DNA of 64,000 nucleotides from Methanococcoides sp. AM1 (lineage in GTDB: Archaea > Halobacteriota > Methanosarcinia > Methanosarcinales > Methanosarcinaceae): NCBI RefSeq assembly GCF_900774055.1, contig NZ_CAAGSW010000005.1, positions 124,001 to 188,000 of the forward strand. The letters run 5' to 3'. This document shows, in pieces, positions 9,684 to 19,083 of this stretch. How positions within the stretch are numbered: the first letter of the stretch is position 1; every line of letters starts with the position of its first letter. The translations under genes were made by a program, and so were the position numbers. The notes beneath the pieces were generated by a model that was given only the letters and a program-made list of their open reading frames with translations, had not been told where the DNA came from and searched no databases.

Positions 9684-10841
9684 TTATGTAATGATCTTAT
9701 CGAGCTGACCGGATTCGATGGCGCGGCGGATCTCGAAAGCCACACGCCTTCCGGTGCTCATTGGCTTGCGCCAGAGGGTGTTGCCGTATGGATGACCTAC
9801 GGACATGTGAACATTGGTGCCGCCACCCACTCTTGGGGCAACATCATATATGTAGAAGTTCAGGTCCTTGTCAATGCAGGTCTGGAGACAGAACGGACCG
9901 ATAACTCCAGGGTCATAGTATTCCTTGGATGCTTTTATGTATGCCTCTGAGAGCTTGAAGACTTCCTCGAGGAGAGATTCACGAAGTGTTGCAGAATTGT
10001 GTCCGCAGACTGTATACTCAGGAGTAAGCTGGTGCTCTGCGAGGGTCATCTGCTGTGGTGCAGGGAGCCTGACATGACCGTCAAGGCTTGTCTCGAACCT
10101 CCAGTCAATACCGAGCAGTTCTGTCTTGTTCATCTCTTCTTCTATAGGGGAGTAGAACAGGTCGAAATTGAACACAGGACCAATGATGTAGCGCTCGATC
10201 CTCGCATCTTTGAGAGCTTCTCTTGTGATTACGCCCTGCTTGATCAGGGACTCGGATTTCTCCACATATTCGCTATAGGTTCCTGCTGTGAAGAAACCGC
10301 GCTCAAGCTTTTTAACTGCGTGAGGGAGCTTTACCATCACAAGCTCGTCGATGTCTTCAGGATCGTTGATGCGCTCAGGGAAGGGGAGACCTGCCTTTTC
10401 CAGAAGCCAGTAGTAATCCTGGTCAAGACCTCTTTCCTCACTGCGGAGCATATTCCTGCTACCGACCATCGGTACACGGAAATCGTCCTCCACCGCATCG
10501 ATGTCACAGTATGATGTGAATGACCTGTTAGGAACGAAAAGAATGTTGTCATCCACGAGTTTCTGCTGGTTCTCAGGACGCAGTATCTCATCGAACCTGT
10601 CATATACAGCATAATCATCAACAATGCCGCGTACAACATTATTGTCAGCGTCCCTCTTGGACTTGAAGTAATCAGTATATGTCTTCTCACGGCCGGACTG
10701 GCATATCGCGAAGGTCTCAAACCCTTCCTCGATAGCGCCGTCATAAACATCCAGCCCTGAATGGGAAGCAACTGCTCCGATCTTGATATTATCAGTGTAA
10801 TAGCTTTCAGCAATCTCAATAATCTCTTTCCTGTCGATCAT
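9684..10841 (-). CDS. purP: FAICAR synthetase PurP (ATP-grasp, formate-dependent)
   Basis: Archaeal enzyme of purine synthesis that makes formyl-AICAR from AICAR with formate and ATP, replacing the folate-dependent PurH step. The 385 residues open with the PurP-type segment IGAVASHSGLDVYDGA (about 22-37). They contain VPNRSFTSYC, the ATP-grasp part with MVKLPHAVKKLERGFF, and the late motif FYIYDVAPRVGGGTNVHM. The gene stands alone between a small-gene cluster and membrane protein genes, with its own terminator. The start ATG at 10841 has GGAG about 10 bases ahead. purD is elsewhere in the window (33.4 kb). Confidence 0.93.
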   Translation of the reverse strand: MIDRKEIIEIAESYYTDNIKIGAVASHSGLDVYDGAIEEGFETFAICQSGREKTYTDYFKSKRDADNNVVRGIVDDYAVYDRFDEILRPENQQKLVDDNILFVPNRSFTSYCDIDAVEDDFRVPMVGSRNMLRSEERGLDQDYYWLLEKAGLPFPERINDPEDIDELVMVKLPHAVKKLERGFFTAGTYSEYVEKSESLIKQGVITREALKDARIERYIIGPVFNFDLFYSPIEEEMNKTELLGIDWRFETSLDGHVRLPAPQQMTLAEHQLTPEYTVCGHNSATLRESLLEEVFKLSEAYIKASKEYYDPGVIGPFCLQTCIDKDLNFYIYDVAPRVGGGTNVHMSVGHPYGNTLWRKPMSTGRRVAFEIRRAIESGQLDKIIT

Positions 10842-10970
10842 CCTTTGTTCTCCGGGTTTTTGTGATACAATAGTTAAGTGGTTATAAAAGACTTATTCTT
10901 GCATATCAGATAAAGCACTGCATTCCAATACAAAAATAACAAAAAGAGAAGATCACAAAGACGGGTCATC

Positions 10971-10992
10971 CAAATTGTGATCAAATTGTGAT
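10971..10992. repeat. Tandem 11-bp repeat
   Basis: CAAATTGTGAT occurs twice in direct succession, ending at the stop codon of the SpoIIM-like gene. Probably a small slippage duplication; no function is evident. Confidence 0.6.
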
Positions 10993-11723
10993 CAGATAGT
11001 GCCGGTATATAGACCGATCACAACAGGCGTAATAAAAGTCTCAATTCCGGCTGCCAGCAAAAGCATAGGCATGATAAAACGGAAGAACACATTTATCCCC
11101 TGCTTAAATTCATCTTTAATATCGACATACCTACCTGCCAGAGCTTTCAGGACATTGATCCCCATCCTCAAACCCATAGCTGCGGAGATCAGTATCATCG
11201 GAAGCTCGATGATACCATGAGGCATGATCCCCAGTAATATGTAGGTAAACCCGTTCTCCTGAGATTCAAGATAGGTCACGACCCCAAGGATATAGCCATT
11301 GGAGATAACGAACAACAAGGGAATCAGACCAAAACCCAACCCCAGTACAAAGGCCATCAGGCTCTTGATCGCATTGTTAAAGAAAATGAACAGCATGATC
11401 TCTAAAGGCGTCATGCTCATGATAAGTTCAACAAGCCCCTCCAGACCTTCCAGCGCAATATCAGAAGATGCAGGGTTCAATGCAGTGTAGAAATAGCCGG
11501 CAATACCAGATAATACGAAAAGCACGACAACTGCAGAGATCTCAGGTATCAATCCGGAAAGGTAGTTACCTACATTGCACAAACCTCTTGCACATATCTG
11601 CCCATCCTCAAAAGCCAAATTTTCAGCATCTTTCACTGCAGCATCGTCCATCACGACCTCATCAATTGTAGTGTCGTCCATTGCCATCATATCCCAAGAG
11701 CCATACGAATAGTGTTCCTGCAT
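10992..11723 (-). CDS. Stage II sporulation M-like membrane protein (DUF95)
   Basis: Integral membrane protein of up to 243 residues. After an acidic, Met-rich N-terminal tail of about 50 residues there are five or six hydrophobic segments. The family-typical stretch IMPHGIIELPMILISAAMGL (about 168-187) identifies the SpoIIM/DUF95 family, which is widespread in archaea outside any sporulation role. Biochemical function is unknown. The start at 11723 overlaps the end of the DUF63 gene by 37 bases. No clear ribosome site exists there, so the start may instead be one of the ATG codons near 11690. The overlap suggests translational coupling with the DUF63 protein. Confidence 0.8.
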   Translation of the reverse strand: MQEHYSYGSWDMMAMDDTTIDEVVMDDAAVKDAENLAFEDGQICARGLCNVGNYLSGLIPEISAVVVLFVLSGIAGYFYTALNPASSDIALEGLEGLVELIMSMTPLEIMLFIFFNNAIKSLMAFVLGLGFGLIPLLFVISNGYILGVVTYLESQENGFTYILLGIMPHGIIELPMILISAAMGLRMGINVLKALAGRYVDIKDEFKQGINVFFRFIMPMLLLAAGIETFITPVVIGLYTGTI

Positions 11724-12538
11724 GCAGGAGAAAGGCCCAGTATTATTATCACCATTTTTACAAATGTCCTCAGATTCCTTGACTCTTCGTCTGCAGTGAA
11801 CTGTGTGTCCAGAATATAGATCACTGGCAGGAATATAGCCAGTTTCAGAGGATACATCACCAGAGCGGTCCCTGTCAGATCAATAAGATAGGCAGGTACG
11901 ACATGTTTCTCATAATAACCAAGGGTGTCAACTCCAATAAAGGTTGAGGATGCATCAAGCAGATGTGCCCAGATGATCATCAGATTGAGATGGTCATTTA
12001 TGTAAGGCCAGCCGACCTTTTCCAATAGGAAATAGATCGCTCCGGCAAACAGTGTTCCTGAGGAAACAATTGCAATAAGACTGAACGGACGCTCCATATC
12101 TTCTACAACAAGAAGAGCTATTATGTTCAGTACGAACCAGCCAAGTCCCAGTAATGCAAAGGACCTGTTCCAGTCAGTGACCCTGCCTGATGAATAAAGC
12201 CATCTTGAAAAAAGAAGGCATATAACAGTACCAACGAACACCACGAAATAGATGTTCGGGGTTATGAACAGGTAACTAAAAGGAGGGTCAAAGATACCGG
12301 CATCCTCCATGACCCTTAGTGAAGACCCTGCTAGCACAAAGGGAACAATGGAGAAGACGAATCTTTCATCCACCTTAACATTCCATTTGTCGAGCAGTTT
12401 TGCCACTGCAAATACACAGATACCAAGGATCAGTGCCCATGTAAGAGTATTTACCGGATTATATCCACTATCCTGAAAAATGGGATCAAGATAGTACTCG
12501 TTAACAAATTGCATAATTTTATCTACGAACGGACACAT
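11687..12538 (-). CDS. DUF63 family membrane protein
   Basis: Archaeal membrane protein of 283 residues with about seven to eight hydrophobic helices. Family-like segments are FVLAGSSLRVMEDAG (about 67-81), IWAHLLDASSTFIGVD (about 188-203) and a C-terminal PACRNTIRMALG (about 271-282). DUF63 proteins are found almost only in archaea and have no assigned function. Conserved His and Asp in the HLLDASST segment sit within the membrane and could bind a ligand (inference). It overlaps the SpoIIM-like gene downstream and is divergent from egsA, 58 bases away, so one short region must hold both promoters. Confidence 0.85.
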   Translation of the reverse strand: MCPFVDKIMQFVNEYYLDPIFQDSGYNPVNTLTWALILGICVFAVAKLLDKWNVKVDERFVFSIVPFVLAGSSLRVMEDAGIFDPPFSYLFITPNIYFVVFVGTVICLLFSRWLYSSGRVTDWNRSFALLGLGWFVLNIIALLVVEDMERPFSLIAIVSSGTLFAGAIYFLLEKVGWPYINDHLNLMIIWAHLLDASSTFIGVDTLGYYEKHVVPAYLIDLTGTALVMYPLKLAIFLPVIYILDTQFTADEESRNLRTFVKMVIIILGLSPACRNTIRMALGI

Positions 12539-12596
12539 TGGTTATCACTTGACAGAGTTATAGGAACAACCTAATAACACTAATACTTATTAATAT

Positions 12597-13703
12597 ATGG
12601 TTTCAGGAATATCAGAAAACCATATACATATGGACGTGACGCAGGATATGAACGCACAGAAGAAATGGATGCAGCTCCCAAGGGATGTCGTGATCGGACA
12701 TGGTGTCATCGATGATGTTAAGAATGTCTGCGCAGACCTCAAACTTACTGACAATGCATTGATAGTAACAGGCAAGAGCACCAGAAAGATAGCAGGCGAC
12801 ATTGTCCATGATTCATTGGTAGACAGCGGACAGAATGTGGAAATGATCGTTTCTGAATCTGCTTCCATGAAAGAAGTTGACAGAGTAAGAAAACAGGCGA
12901 TCGATTCCGACGTGAAATACCTTCTTGGAGTTGGCAGCGGCAAATCCATTGATGTTGCAAAACTGGCAGCAACTGAGATCGAAGTACCATTCATAAGTGT
13001 GCCAACAGCTGCATCACACGATGGTATAGTCTCATCCAGAGCATCCATAAAAGATGGGACAAAAACAGCATCCATCCAGGCAAATGCACCCATGGCGGTC
13101 ATAGCTGATACAGAGATCATTGCAAATGCACCCTACCGGCTGCTGGCATCCGGGTGCGGAGATATTATTTCCAACTGTACAGCAGTTCTGGACTGGCAAC
13201 TTGCAAATCGCCTGCAAAATGTGCCATTCAGCGAATATGCTGCAGCACTCTCAAGCATGACAGCACAGATACTGATCGATTCTGCAGATACCATAAAACC
13301 GGAACTTGAAAGTTCTGTTCGCATGGTGGTCAAAGCACTTGTTTCGAGTGGTGTTGCAATGAGCATTGCAGGTTCTTCAAGACCTGCATCTGGATCCGAG
13401 CACATGTTCAGCCATGCACTTAACAAGGTAGCACCCATACCGGCACTTCACGGCGAACAGTGTGGTGTTGGAACCATAATGATGATGTACCTGCATGGTG
13501 GTGACTGGAAAAGGATACGGGATGCACTTAAGATCATAAACGCCCCGGTAAGCGCAGAGGAGATGGGAATTGAAGATAAGTATATATTAGAAGCACTTGT
13601 ACTCTCACATACCATCCGTCCCGAAAGATATACGATACTTGCCACAGGCCTGACACCTGATGCTGCCGAGATCGTTGCGAGGAAAACAAAGGTAATATCC
13701 TAA
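12597..13703 (+). CDS. egsA: sn-Glycerol-1-phosphate dehydrogenase
   Basis: Makes the sn-glycerol-1-phosphate backbone of archaeal ether lipids from dihydroxyacetone phosphate with NAD(P)H. It belongs to the iron-alcohol/glycerol dehydrogenase superfamily. Visible are the nucleotide-binding [12 protein letters not shown] (about 104-115), [16 protein letters not shown] (about 127-142), and the expected metal ligands Asp in SGCGDIISN, His in SEHMFSHAL and His in LHGEQCGVG. The listed start gives 368 residues, about 10-20 more than usual. ATG codons at 12630 and 12648 are alternatives, and the TATA-like TTATTAATATAT just upstream of 12600 argues for a later start. carS, another lipid gene, is at 25.3 kb. 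Confidence 0.94.
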   Translation: MVSGISENHIHMDVTQDMNAQKKWMQLPRDVVIGHGVIDDVKNVCADLKLTDNALIVTGKSTRKIAGDIVHDSLVDSGQNVEMIVSESASMKEVDRVRKQAIDSDVKYLLGVGSGKSIDVAKLAATEIEVPFISVPTAASHDGIVSSRASIKDGTKTASIQANAPMAVIADTEIIANAPYRLLASGCGDIISNCTAVLDWQLANRLQNVPFSEYAAALSSMTAQILIDSADTIKPELESSVRMVVKALVSSGVAMSIAGSSRPASGSEHMFSHALNKVAPIPALHGEQCGVGTIMMMYLHGGDWKRIRDALKIINAPVSAEEMGIEDKYILEALVLSHTIRPERYTILATGLTPDAAEIVARKTKVIS

Positions 13704-13824
13704 AGCGCTACGATAAGCAGAGAAGACAGGATAAGCAATATTATCGGAACATGGGACATAATACTTACAATAAACATCATACTTACATACATTATTACAG
13801 TTTCATAATACACAAGGTGATTAA

Positions 13825-14277
13825 ATGGAGGACATGGATACCGCTATAACACTCATTGGAACCAGGCTTGCAAAGGAAGGCGAAGAGTTCTTTTTCGAAG
13901 GTGAGACACCCGAATGCGAACATTGCAAGTTGAAGAACACCTGCATGGGTCTTGAAAAAGGAAGAAAGTACAGGATAGTCAATGTAAGGAACCAGACCAC
14001 CCATGAGTGCTTTGTCCATGATACCGGCGCATTGGTAGTGGATGTCATTAAAGCACCCATAATTGCAGCAATTGATTCCAAAAAGGCGGTTAAGGGCGCA
14101 ACTATCCGATACCAAGCCCCTAATTGCGATGGTGAACTGGATTCTGAGACATATGACCTCTGTTATCCAAAAGGCCTTCGTAATGGGGACAAATGCACCA
14201 TCAACAAAGTGATGGAGAGTGTGGATATCGAATCAGAACAACCGGGTTCACTTAAAAAAGTAGAACTACTACTTTGA
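13825..14277 (+). CDS. UPF0179 family protein
   Basis: A 150-residue cytoplasmic protein conserved across methanogens and other Euryarchaeota, with no established function. Cys residues cluster in CEHCKLKNTC (about 32-41), with further Cys in ECFVH, APNCDGE, DLCYP and DKCT. It may bind zinc or an iron-sulfur cluster (inference). The start is supported by AAGGTGATTAA directly ahead of the ATG. It stands between egsA and a DUF2150 gene on the same strand, with gaps of 121 and 81 bases. Confidence 0.88.
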   Translation: MEDMDTAITLIGTRLAKEGEEFFFEGETPECEHCKLKNTCMGLEKGRKYRIVNVRNQTTHECFVHDTGALVVDVIKAPIIAAIDSKKAVKGATIRYQAPNCDGELDSETYDLCYPKGLRNGDKCTINKVMESVDIESEQPGSLKKVELLL

Positions 14278-14358
14278 AACGATTCGAATGTCTTTTATAT
14301 GAATACTGGAAACATGTCCTACATAAACCTATAAGTGACAATAAAACGAGGTATCAAG

Positions 14359-14979
14359 ATGCCAGAATCTCATGAAAAGATCGATCATGAATTTTATACA
14401 ACCGACCGCTGGAACAACTGGCTTGGCCAGGTAAAGGAAAGCGGATTCGAATTTAAGGAAGAAGAAAGCTCTGAAAAGGAAGGTGCTGTTTTTGTGAACA
14501 TGACAGATGATATAATTCTGGCATGTCTCAAAGTAATTGCAAAGTATGAAAGCAATGCACTCCCTGCAGAAGATGCCATGGCAATACTTGATGATATCAA
14601 GGAGATAGCACTGACAGAGGTCGAACCAATATCCGAAGATATTGACCTAATGATCGAATCTCTTCAGACATCGCTCATGGGAAGTTTTGCTGGATTTGAA
14701 TGTTACATTAGCAAAGACTTCGACAAGGAAACAGATATCGGCGAACTTATCAACGCAGCAGTGGAATCAGAAGAAGCAGAAGAAATTGATTCTGCGATTT
14801 ACTGTGTAGCCCAGGTAGGAGCACTTGTACTTGACGGTAAAAAACTCCCCGAATCTTCAATGGAAGAGCTACCATACGGACTTGTTGCAGAATGGCTCGA
14901 TGGTATTGATTCTATCGAAGCCGCCATGATAGGGTCTGACAGCTATAAAGAAGATGATGGCAAATACGACGACGCCTGA
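14359..14979 (+). CDS. DUF2150 family protein
   Basis: Acidic archaeal protein of 206 residues, family DUF2150, function unknown. The N-terminal YTTDRWNNWLGQVKESGFEF and the helical MTDDIILACLKVIAKYE are family-typical. No membrane helix or signal peptide is seen, and the composition is strongly acidic (E and D rich). An in-frame GTG exists at 14335, but GAGGT 6-10 bases before the ATG at 14359 decides the start. T-rich runs just past the stop (14983-15020) probably end transcription. Confidence 0.82.
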   Translation: MPESHEKIDHEFYTTDRWNNWLGQVKESGFEFKEEESSEKEGAVFVNMTDDIILACLKVIAKYESNALPAEDAMAILDDIKEIALTEVEPISEDIDLMIESLQTSLMGSFAGFECYISKDFDKETDIGELINAAVESEEAEEIDSAIYCVAQVGALVLDGKKLPESSMEELPYGLVAEWLDGIDSIEAAMIGSDSYKEDDGKYDDA

Positions 14980-15110
14980 TCTTTTTTAATCTTTTATTTT
15001 TTATGTTTTTTTAAGTGATCCTTTTGTTGGTTGTTTCTTTTTTCGTTGTTTACTTACTTATTTGCATAGTTATATTTCGTTCAGTTTAACAATTGAACAA
15101 TAATCGATAG

Positions 15111-15173
<63 letters not shown>

Positions 15174-15304
15174 GTTTCCCAGATATTCAGCGAATAAAAT
15201 CCGAATTGTTTTTATGTAATTAAATTATCTATGGAGTAACACAAATGGTGTACAAACGTATGAACACCGTTAACATCAAAATTAAAATATCAGAGGTAAT
15301 AAAA

Positions 15305-15700
15305 ATGAGCGAAAAAATCGGAATCTTAGCTATTGGACACGGAAGCAGACTGCCTTACAACAAGGAAGTTGTTACAGAGATCGCAGAAACAATTGCAAAG
15401 AAGCACCCTGAATATGTCATCAAAACAGGCTTCATGGAGAACTGCGGCCCATCCGTAGAAGAAGGACTTGCATCTTTTGAAGGTACAGGTGTTACAAAGA
15501 TCGCAGCAGTACCAATATTCCTTGCATCAGGCGTACACATCACAGAAGATATCCCTGAGATCCTTAAGCTTGACCCTGAAACAAACGAAGGTAAATTTGC
15601 AGTAGATGGAAAGGAAGTTCCTGTCGTCTATGGTAAACCACTGGGTCACCACGAACTCCTTGCAGACCTTGTGTTCGATAGAGCATCAGAAGTGCTATAA
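15305..15700 (+). CDS. cfbA: Sirohydrochlorin nickelochelatase CfbA
   Basis: First step of coenzyme F430 synthesis: inserts nickel into sirohydrochlorin. It is the small single-domain CbiX-type chelatase, 131 residues, which works as a homodimer. The metal-site motif [12 protein letters not shown] is near the start (about 11-22) and the second His region is [21 protein letters not shown] ahead of the ATG at 15305 and the family-typical start [14 protein letters not shown] set the start. An in-frame ATG at 15245 also has GGAG before it and would add 20 residues of unusual sequence. First gene of cfbAEDCB; cfbE starts 16 bases after the stop. Confidence 0.95.
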   Translation: MSEKIGILAIGHGSRLPYNKEVVTEIAETIAKKHPEYVIKTGFMENCGPSVEEGLASFEGTGVTKIAAVPIFLASGVHITEDIPEILKLDPETNEGKFAVDGKEVPVVYGKPLGHHELLADLVFDRASEVL

Positions 15701-15716
15701 TTTCAACATACAGAAT

Positions 15717-17114
15717 ATGACTGCAGGTCAGAGGGATGCTGTCGTGCTCGACCTGACGCACGCCGGCATACCAATTGCAAAAGAAATGGTGCGACTTGGA
15801 TACAATGTTCGTGCCATTGATGTCTATGACACACTGGACAAATCAACAATTTCTGACCTGCAGCAGATATTCCCTGTTCTTTCTTCAAATGAAACTTTTG
15901 AACTTAAACCTGCAGAAATAGTAGTTGCACCTGTGCATCTCAATCCCGAATACCATGTACTGAAAAGTGCAAAGGAAAAAGGGAACAATGTCATTACCCA
16001 TCATACGATGGTAGGAAAGCTTATTCTGGAAAGTGGCAGGCTTTCGGGTTCAAAGGTCATCGAACTTACCGGTACAAAAGCCAAGACAAGTACAGCTTCG
16101 ATCCTTGCAGACATCCTTTCACTAAGTATGGATGTTGTGCTCCACACATCAAGAGGACTGGAACACTGGAAGGACGGTGTTGCGACCATCATTCATAAAG
16201 GCTTAAGCATAGCTCCCGGAAGTATTCTTTCTGCCATCGAAAAGATCGAGGAAGCTAAGATCAGACCGGAAGTATTCATTTTTGAGACGTCCATAGGCGG
16301 CACAGGATGTGCTGATATAGGCATCATAACATCTCTTGAACAGGATTATGGAATCGCAAATAATACTGCCCTTGCAAGCGATGCTAAACTACAAATGTTG
16401 GACAATGCGAAGGATGAGAGTATAGCCATCATCAACCTCAGTGCTGAAAAAGCACTCAAAAGGGCAGCGGAGAAAGATCTTAAGACGATCACATTTCGTG
16501 ATGGAAAGCGATCTAGTGATACTAGCAAGACAACTTCAGATGTGAATCTTGAGATCGAGGACGATCGTGTTGTCATTACCACAGAGGATCGGACAATAGA
16601 CGCGACCATGGAGGACGGATTCGACATCTCCGCATATACAACCGCACTTTCCGCCGCTGCTGCCACATCAATTTCAATAGGAATTGAGGAAAAAGATATC
16701 ATTGATACTTTCCGGAGTTTCAGGGGCCTTACAGGAAGAATGGTGAAAGGAGAGCTCGAAGGCAGGATATTGATAGATAATTCAAATTCGGGTATGGACA
16801 TCCGATCTGTAAAAAGAGCCCTTGATTATGCTTTCAGCATTTCTTCAGATAATAACAACAATAGAAACGTCATCATGGTGCTTGGAGAAGAAGCTGAACA
16901 GGTATGCGAAGGACTTCCACCTGAAGATGTATCGGACTTCCTACTGAAAAACGGAAAGTCACTGGACATGATCACCCTAGTAGGAAGGCGGATGCTTGAT
17001 ATAAAATATGATGGCGCATGTTATGCGAGAACTTTTGAGGATGGACTGTCCGCAGCTTTACAACATACCAAATTTGGCGATATCATTATATTATGTGTTA
17101 AATGTTTCAGATAA
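15717..17114 (+). CDS. cfbE: Coenzyme F430 synthetase CfbE (Mur ligase-like)
   Basis: Last step of F430 synthesis: ATP-driven closing of the lactam-derived carbocyclic ring (ring F) on seco-F430. It is a Mur ligase relative of 465 residues. Visible are LDLTHAGIPIAKEMVRLGY at the N-terminus, the nucleotide-binding loop ELTGTKAKTSTASIL (the family's GTxGKT variant), FETSIGGTGCADIGI, and the Mur-type late segment LIDNSNSGMD. The ATG at 15717 gives the family-like start although no strong ribosome site is seen; the frame is open further upstream inside cfbA. The order cfbA-E-D-C-B is the one known in Methanosarcinales. Confidence 0.92.
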   Translation: MTAGQRDAVVLDLTHAGIPIAKEMVRLGYNVRAIDVYDTLDKSTISDLQQIFPVLSSNETFELKPAEIVVAPVHLNPEYHVLKSAKEKGNNVITHHTMVGKLILESGRLSGSKVIELTGTKAKTSTASILADILSLSMDVVLHTSRGLEHWKDGVATIIHKGLSIAPGSILSAIEKIEEAKIRPEVFIFETSIGGTGCADIGIITSLEQDYGIANNTALASDAKLQMLDNAKDESIAIINLSAEKALKRAAEKDLKTITFRDGKRSSDTSKTTSDVNLEIEDDRVVITTEDRTIDATMEDGFDISAYTTALSAAAATSISIGIEEKDIIDTFRSFRGLTGRMVKGELEGRILIDNSNSGMDIRSVKRALDYAFSISSDNNNNRNVIMVLGEEAEQVCEGLPPEDVSDFLLKNGKSLDMITLVGRRMLDIKYDGACYARTFEDGLSAALQHTKFGDIIILCVKCFR

Positions 17115-17143
17115 AACGAATCAATGAAAAATGAGGACCTGTC

Positions 17144-18259
17144 ATGGATAACAAGAATATTTCGATCATACACCCACGGCCAAGCTCTATTGTGGCTGCA
17201 TTGTATACTTTGAGGGACCTGAACGTTGATGTTGCAATACTTCACGGCCCGCCAGGATGCTCTTTCAAGCACGCAAGATTGCTGGAAGAGGATGGAATAC
17301 ATGTTGTAACAACAGCACTTGATGAGAGTGGCTTCGTTTTCGGAGGACATGATGCACTTGTCAACATCCTCCACAAGGTAAACGACATGTTCCACCCCAA
17401 GCTCATCGGAGTTGTGGGAACCTGTGCAAGCATGATCATAGGCGAAGAAATGCGCGAACCTGTAATGGAAGCAAATCTTGACGTGCCTGTCATTGAAGTG
17501 GAAGTTCATGCAGGATACAGGAACAACACCAAGGGTGTACTCTTTGCACTGGAATCTGCTCTTGATGCAGGTATAATCGACAGGGAGGAGTTCAAAAGAC
17601 AGCAGCACCTTCTGGAAGAAGCCACCAATGTCGAACTGCGCCACGGTGCTGCAAGTAAGGAATACCTTGCACCATCCCGCGGTGATGTGAAATACAAAGT
17701 TGCACAAAGGATCATCGAGCTTCTCAAAGAGGGGAAGCGCGGAATTACAATCATGAACGCCAAGAAAGAGACCGGATACATGTTCGCAGATATCACACTC
17801 GCTGTGAACGAGGTCGCTGAACAACTTGGCAAAGCTGACAATATAATAAATATGTCCAACACTGACGTTGATCTTGGACTTCCAAGGGTGCGCCACCATG
17901 CAGAATGCATCATGAAGGACTTTAAGGAAAAGGAACTGAAGGTCCATGAGATCATCGGCGGACTTGACGAGTATCCGATCACAGGAGCTATAATTAATCA
18001 ACTGATAGAGGAGAAATACAGCGACTATGACTTTGCGGTCATTACCGGAGTTCCACACGCCATACCAATGGACCATCTCTCCGGCATGGAGATCATCTCC
18101 GTCACCAATGGTCCAAGGCAGGTACTTCCTCTCAAGGAACTGGGACACGACCATGTGCTTGTTGAGATCGACCTTCATCCGAAGACACTTGGTGTTAACC
18201 ATATCGTAGAATCAGAGTTTGGAGCCACATTAAGGGAAGTTGCAAAGGAATCACTTTAA
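17144..18259 (+). CDS. cfbD: Ni-sirohydrochlorin a,c-diamide reductive cyclase, CfbD
   Basis: NifD/BchN-like catalytic component that, with the CfbC reductase, reduces Ni-sirohydrochlorin a,c-diamide and cyclises ring E. The 371 residues show the cluster region [11 protein letters not shown] (about 35-45) and [13 protein letters not shown] (about 89-101), whose Cys residues are the likely Fe-S ligands. It is a shortened nitrogenase-type subunit acting as a homodimer (family knowledge). GAGGACC lies 5 bases before the ATG. cfbC starts directly after the stop codon, so the two components are translated together. Confidence 0.95.
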   Translation: MDNKNISIIHPRPSSIVAALYTLRDLNVDVAILHGPPGCSFKHARLLEEDGIHVVTTALDESGFVFGGHDALVNILHKVNDMFHPKLIGVVGTCASMIIGEEMREPVMEANLDVPVIEVEVHAGYRNNTKGVLFALESALDAGIIDREEFKRQQHLLEEATNVELRHGAASKEYLAPSRGDVKYKVAQRIIELLKEGKRGITIMNAKKETGYMFADITLAVNEVAEQLGKADNIINMSNTDVDLGLPRVRHHAECIMKDFKEKELKVHEIIGGLDEYPITGAIINQLIEEKYSDYDFAVITGVPHAIPMDHLSGMEIISVTNGPRQVLPLKELGHDHVLVEIDLHPKTLGVNHIVESEFGATLREVAKESL

Positions 18260-19069
18260 ATGGAGCATTCACAGATGAACGTACATAAAAGAATAGCCAT
18301 CTATGGAAAAGGCGGTATCGGCAAATCCAGCACCGCATCCAACGTTGCAGCTGCCTGTGCAGATGAAGGATACAAAGTAATGATCATCGGCTGTGACCCA
18401 AAGAGCGATTCATCCATCACATTGCTTGGAGGCAAGCGCATACCAACGATCCTTGACCTTCTGCGTGACGGGGTCGATGTGAAAGAAGAAGATGTGATCT
18501 ATGAAGGTTACAAAGGCGTGAAATGCGTAGAGGTCGGTGGCCCTGAACCAGGAATAGGATGCGCAGGACGCGGTATTATCGTTGCTATCCAGACACTTAA
18601 GAAGATCTCAAAGTCACTTAACGAAATGGACCTCATCATCTATGACGTTCCCGGAGATATCGTATGTGGCGGCTTTGTCGCACCTATACGCAAAGGACTT
18701 GTGAAAGAAGCCTACGTGCTGACATCCGGCGAATACATGCCCCTCTATGCAGCGAACAACATCTGCAGGGGACTTGCAAAGATCAATACACCGCTTAGCG
18801 GCATCATCTGCAACTCTCGCAGTGTCAGCCGTGAAGAAGAGATCGTCACAAAGTTCGCAGCAGAGATCGGAAGCGAGCTTATGGCATTCATCCCGAAGGA
18901 ACAGATCGTGCAGGACTGTGAGAGAGATGGTTTCTCTGTTATGGAAAAAGCACCTGATTCTAATGTAGCACAGGTCTATCGCAAACTCGCAAAGACCATC
19001 ATGGAGAGGGACAGTTCGGTCATGCCGGAAGCCCTTGACGATGAGCGCCTGAGAGAACTTACAAAGTAA
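18260..19069 (+). CDS. cfbC: Ni-sirohydrochlorin a,c-diamide reductive cyclase reductase, CfbC
   Basis: NifH-like iron protein that feeds electrons to CfbD at the cost of ATP. It has the P-loop [10 protein letters not shown] (about 15-24), the switch region CDPKSDSS, and the two Cys that bridge the [4Fe-4S] cluster in a homodimer, Cys101 (GIGCAGRG) and Cys136 (GDIVCGGF). The ATG at 18260 abuts the cfbD stop. A second ATG at 18275 has GGAG 9 bases ahead and may be the true start, removing five residues. Length about 270 is normal for the family. Confidence 0.95.
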   Translation: MEHSQMNVHKRIAIYGKGGIGKSSTASNVAAACADEGYKVMIIGCDPKSDSSITLLGGKRIPTILDLLRDGVDVKEEDVIYEGYKGVKCVEVGGPEPGIGCAGRGIIVAIQTLKKISKSLNEMDLIIYDVPGDIVCGGFVAPIRKGLVKEAYVLTSGEYMPLYAANNICRGLAKINTPLSGIICNSRSVSREEEIVTKFAAEIGSELMAFIPKEQIVQDCERDGFSVMEKAPDSNVAQVYRKLAKTIMERDSSVMPEALDDERLRELTK

Positions 19070-19083
19070 AAAGAGAACAGCTC

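Noticed and set aside
17021-18202. Open frame of 393 codons on the minus strand opposite cfbD
   Set aside because: It mirrors the codon pattern of cfbD, has no ribosome site, and its translation shows no motif. cfbD is certain on the plus strand.
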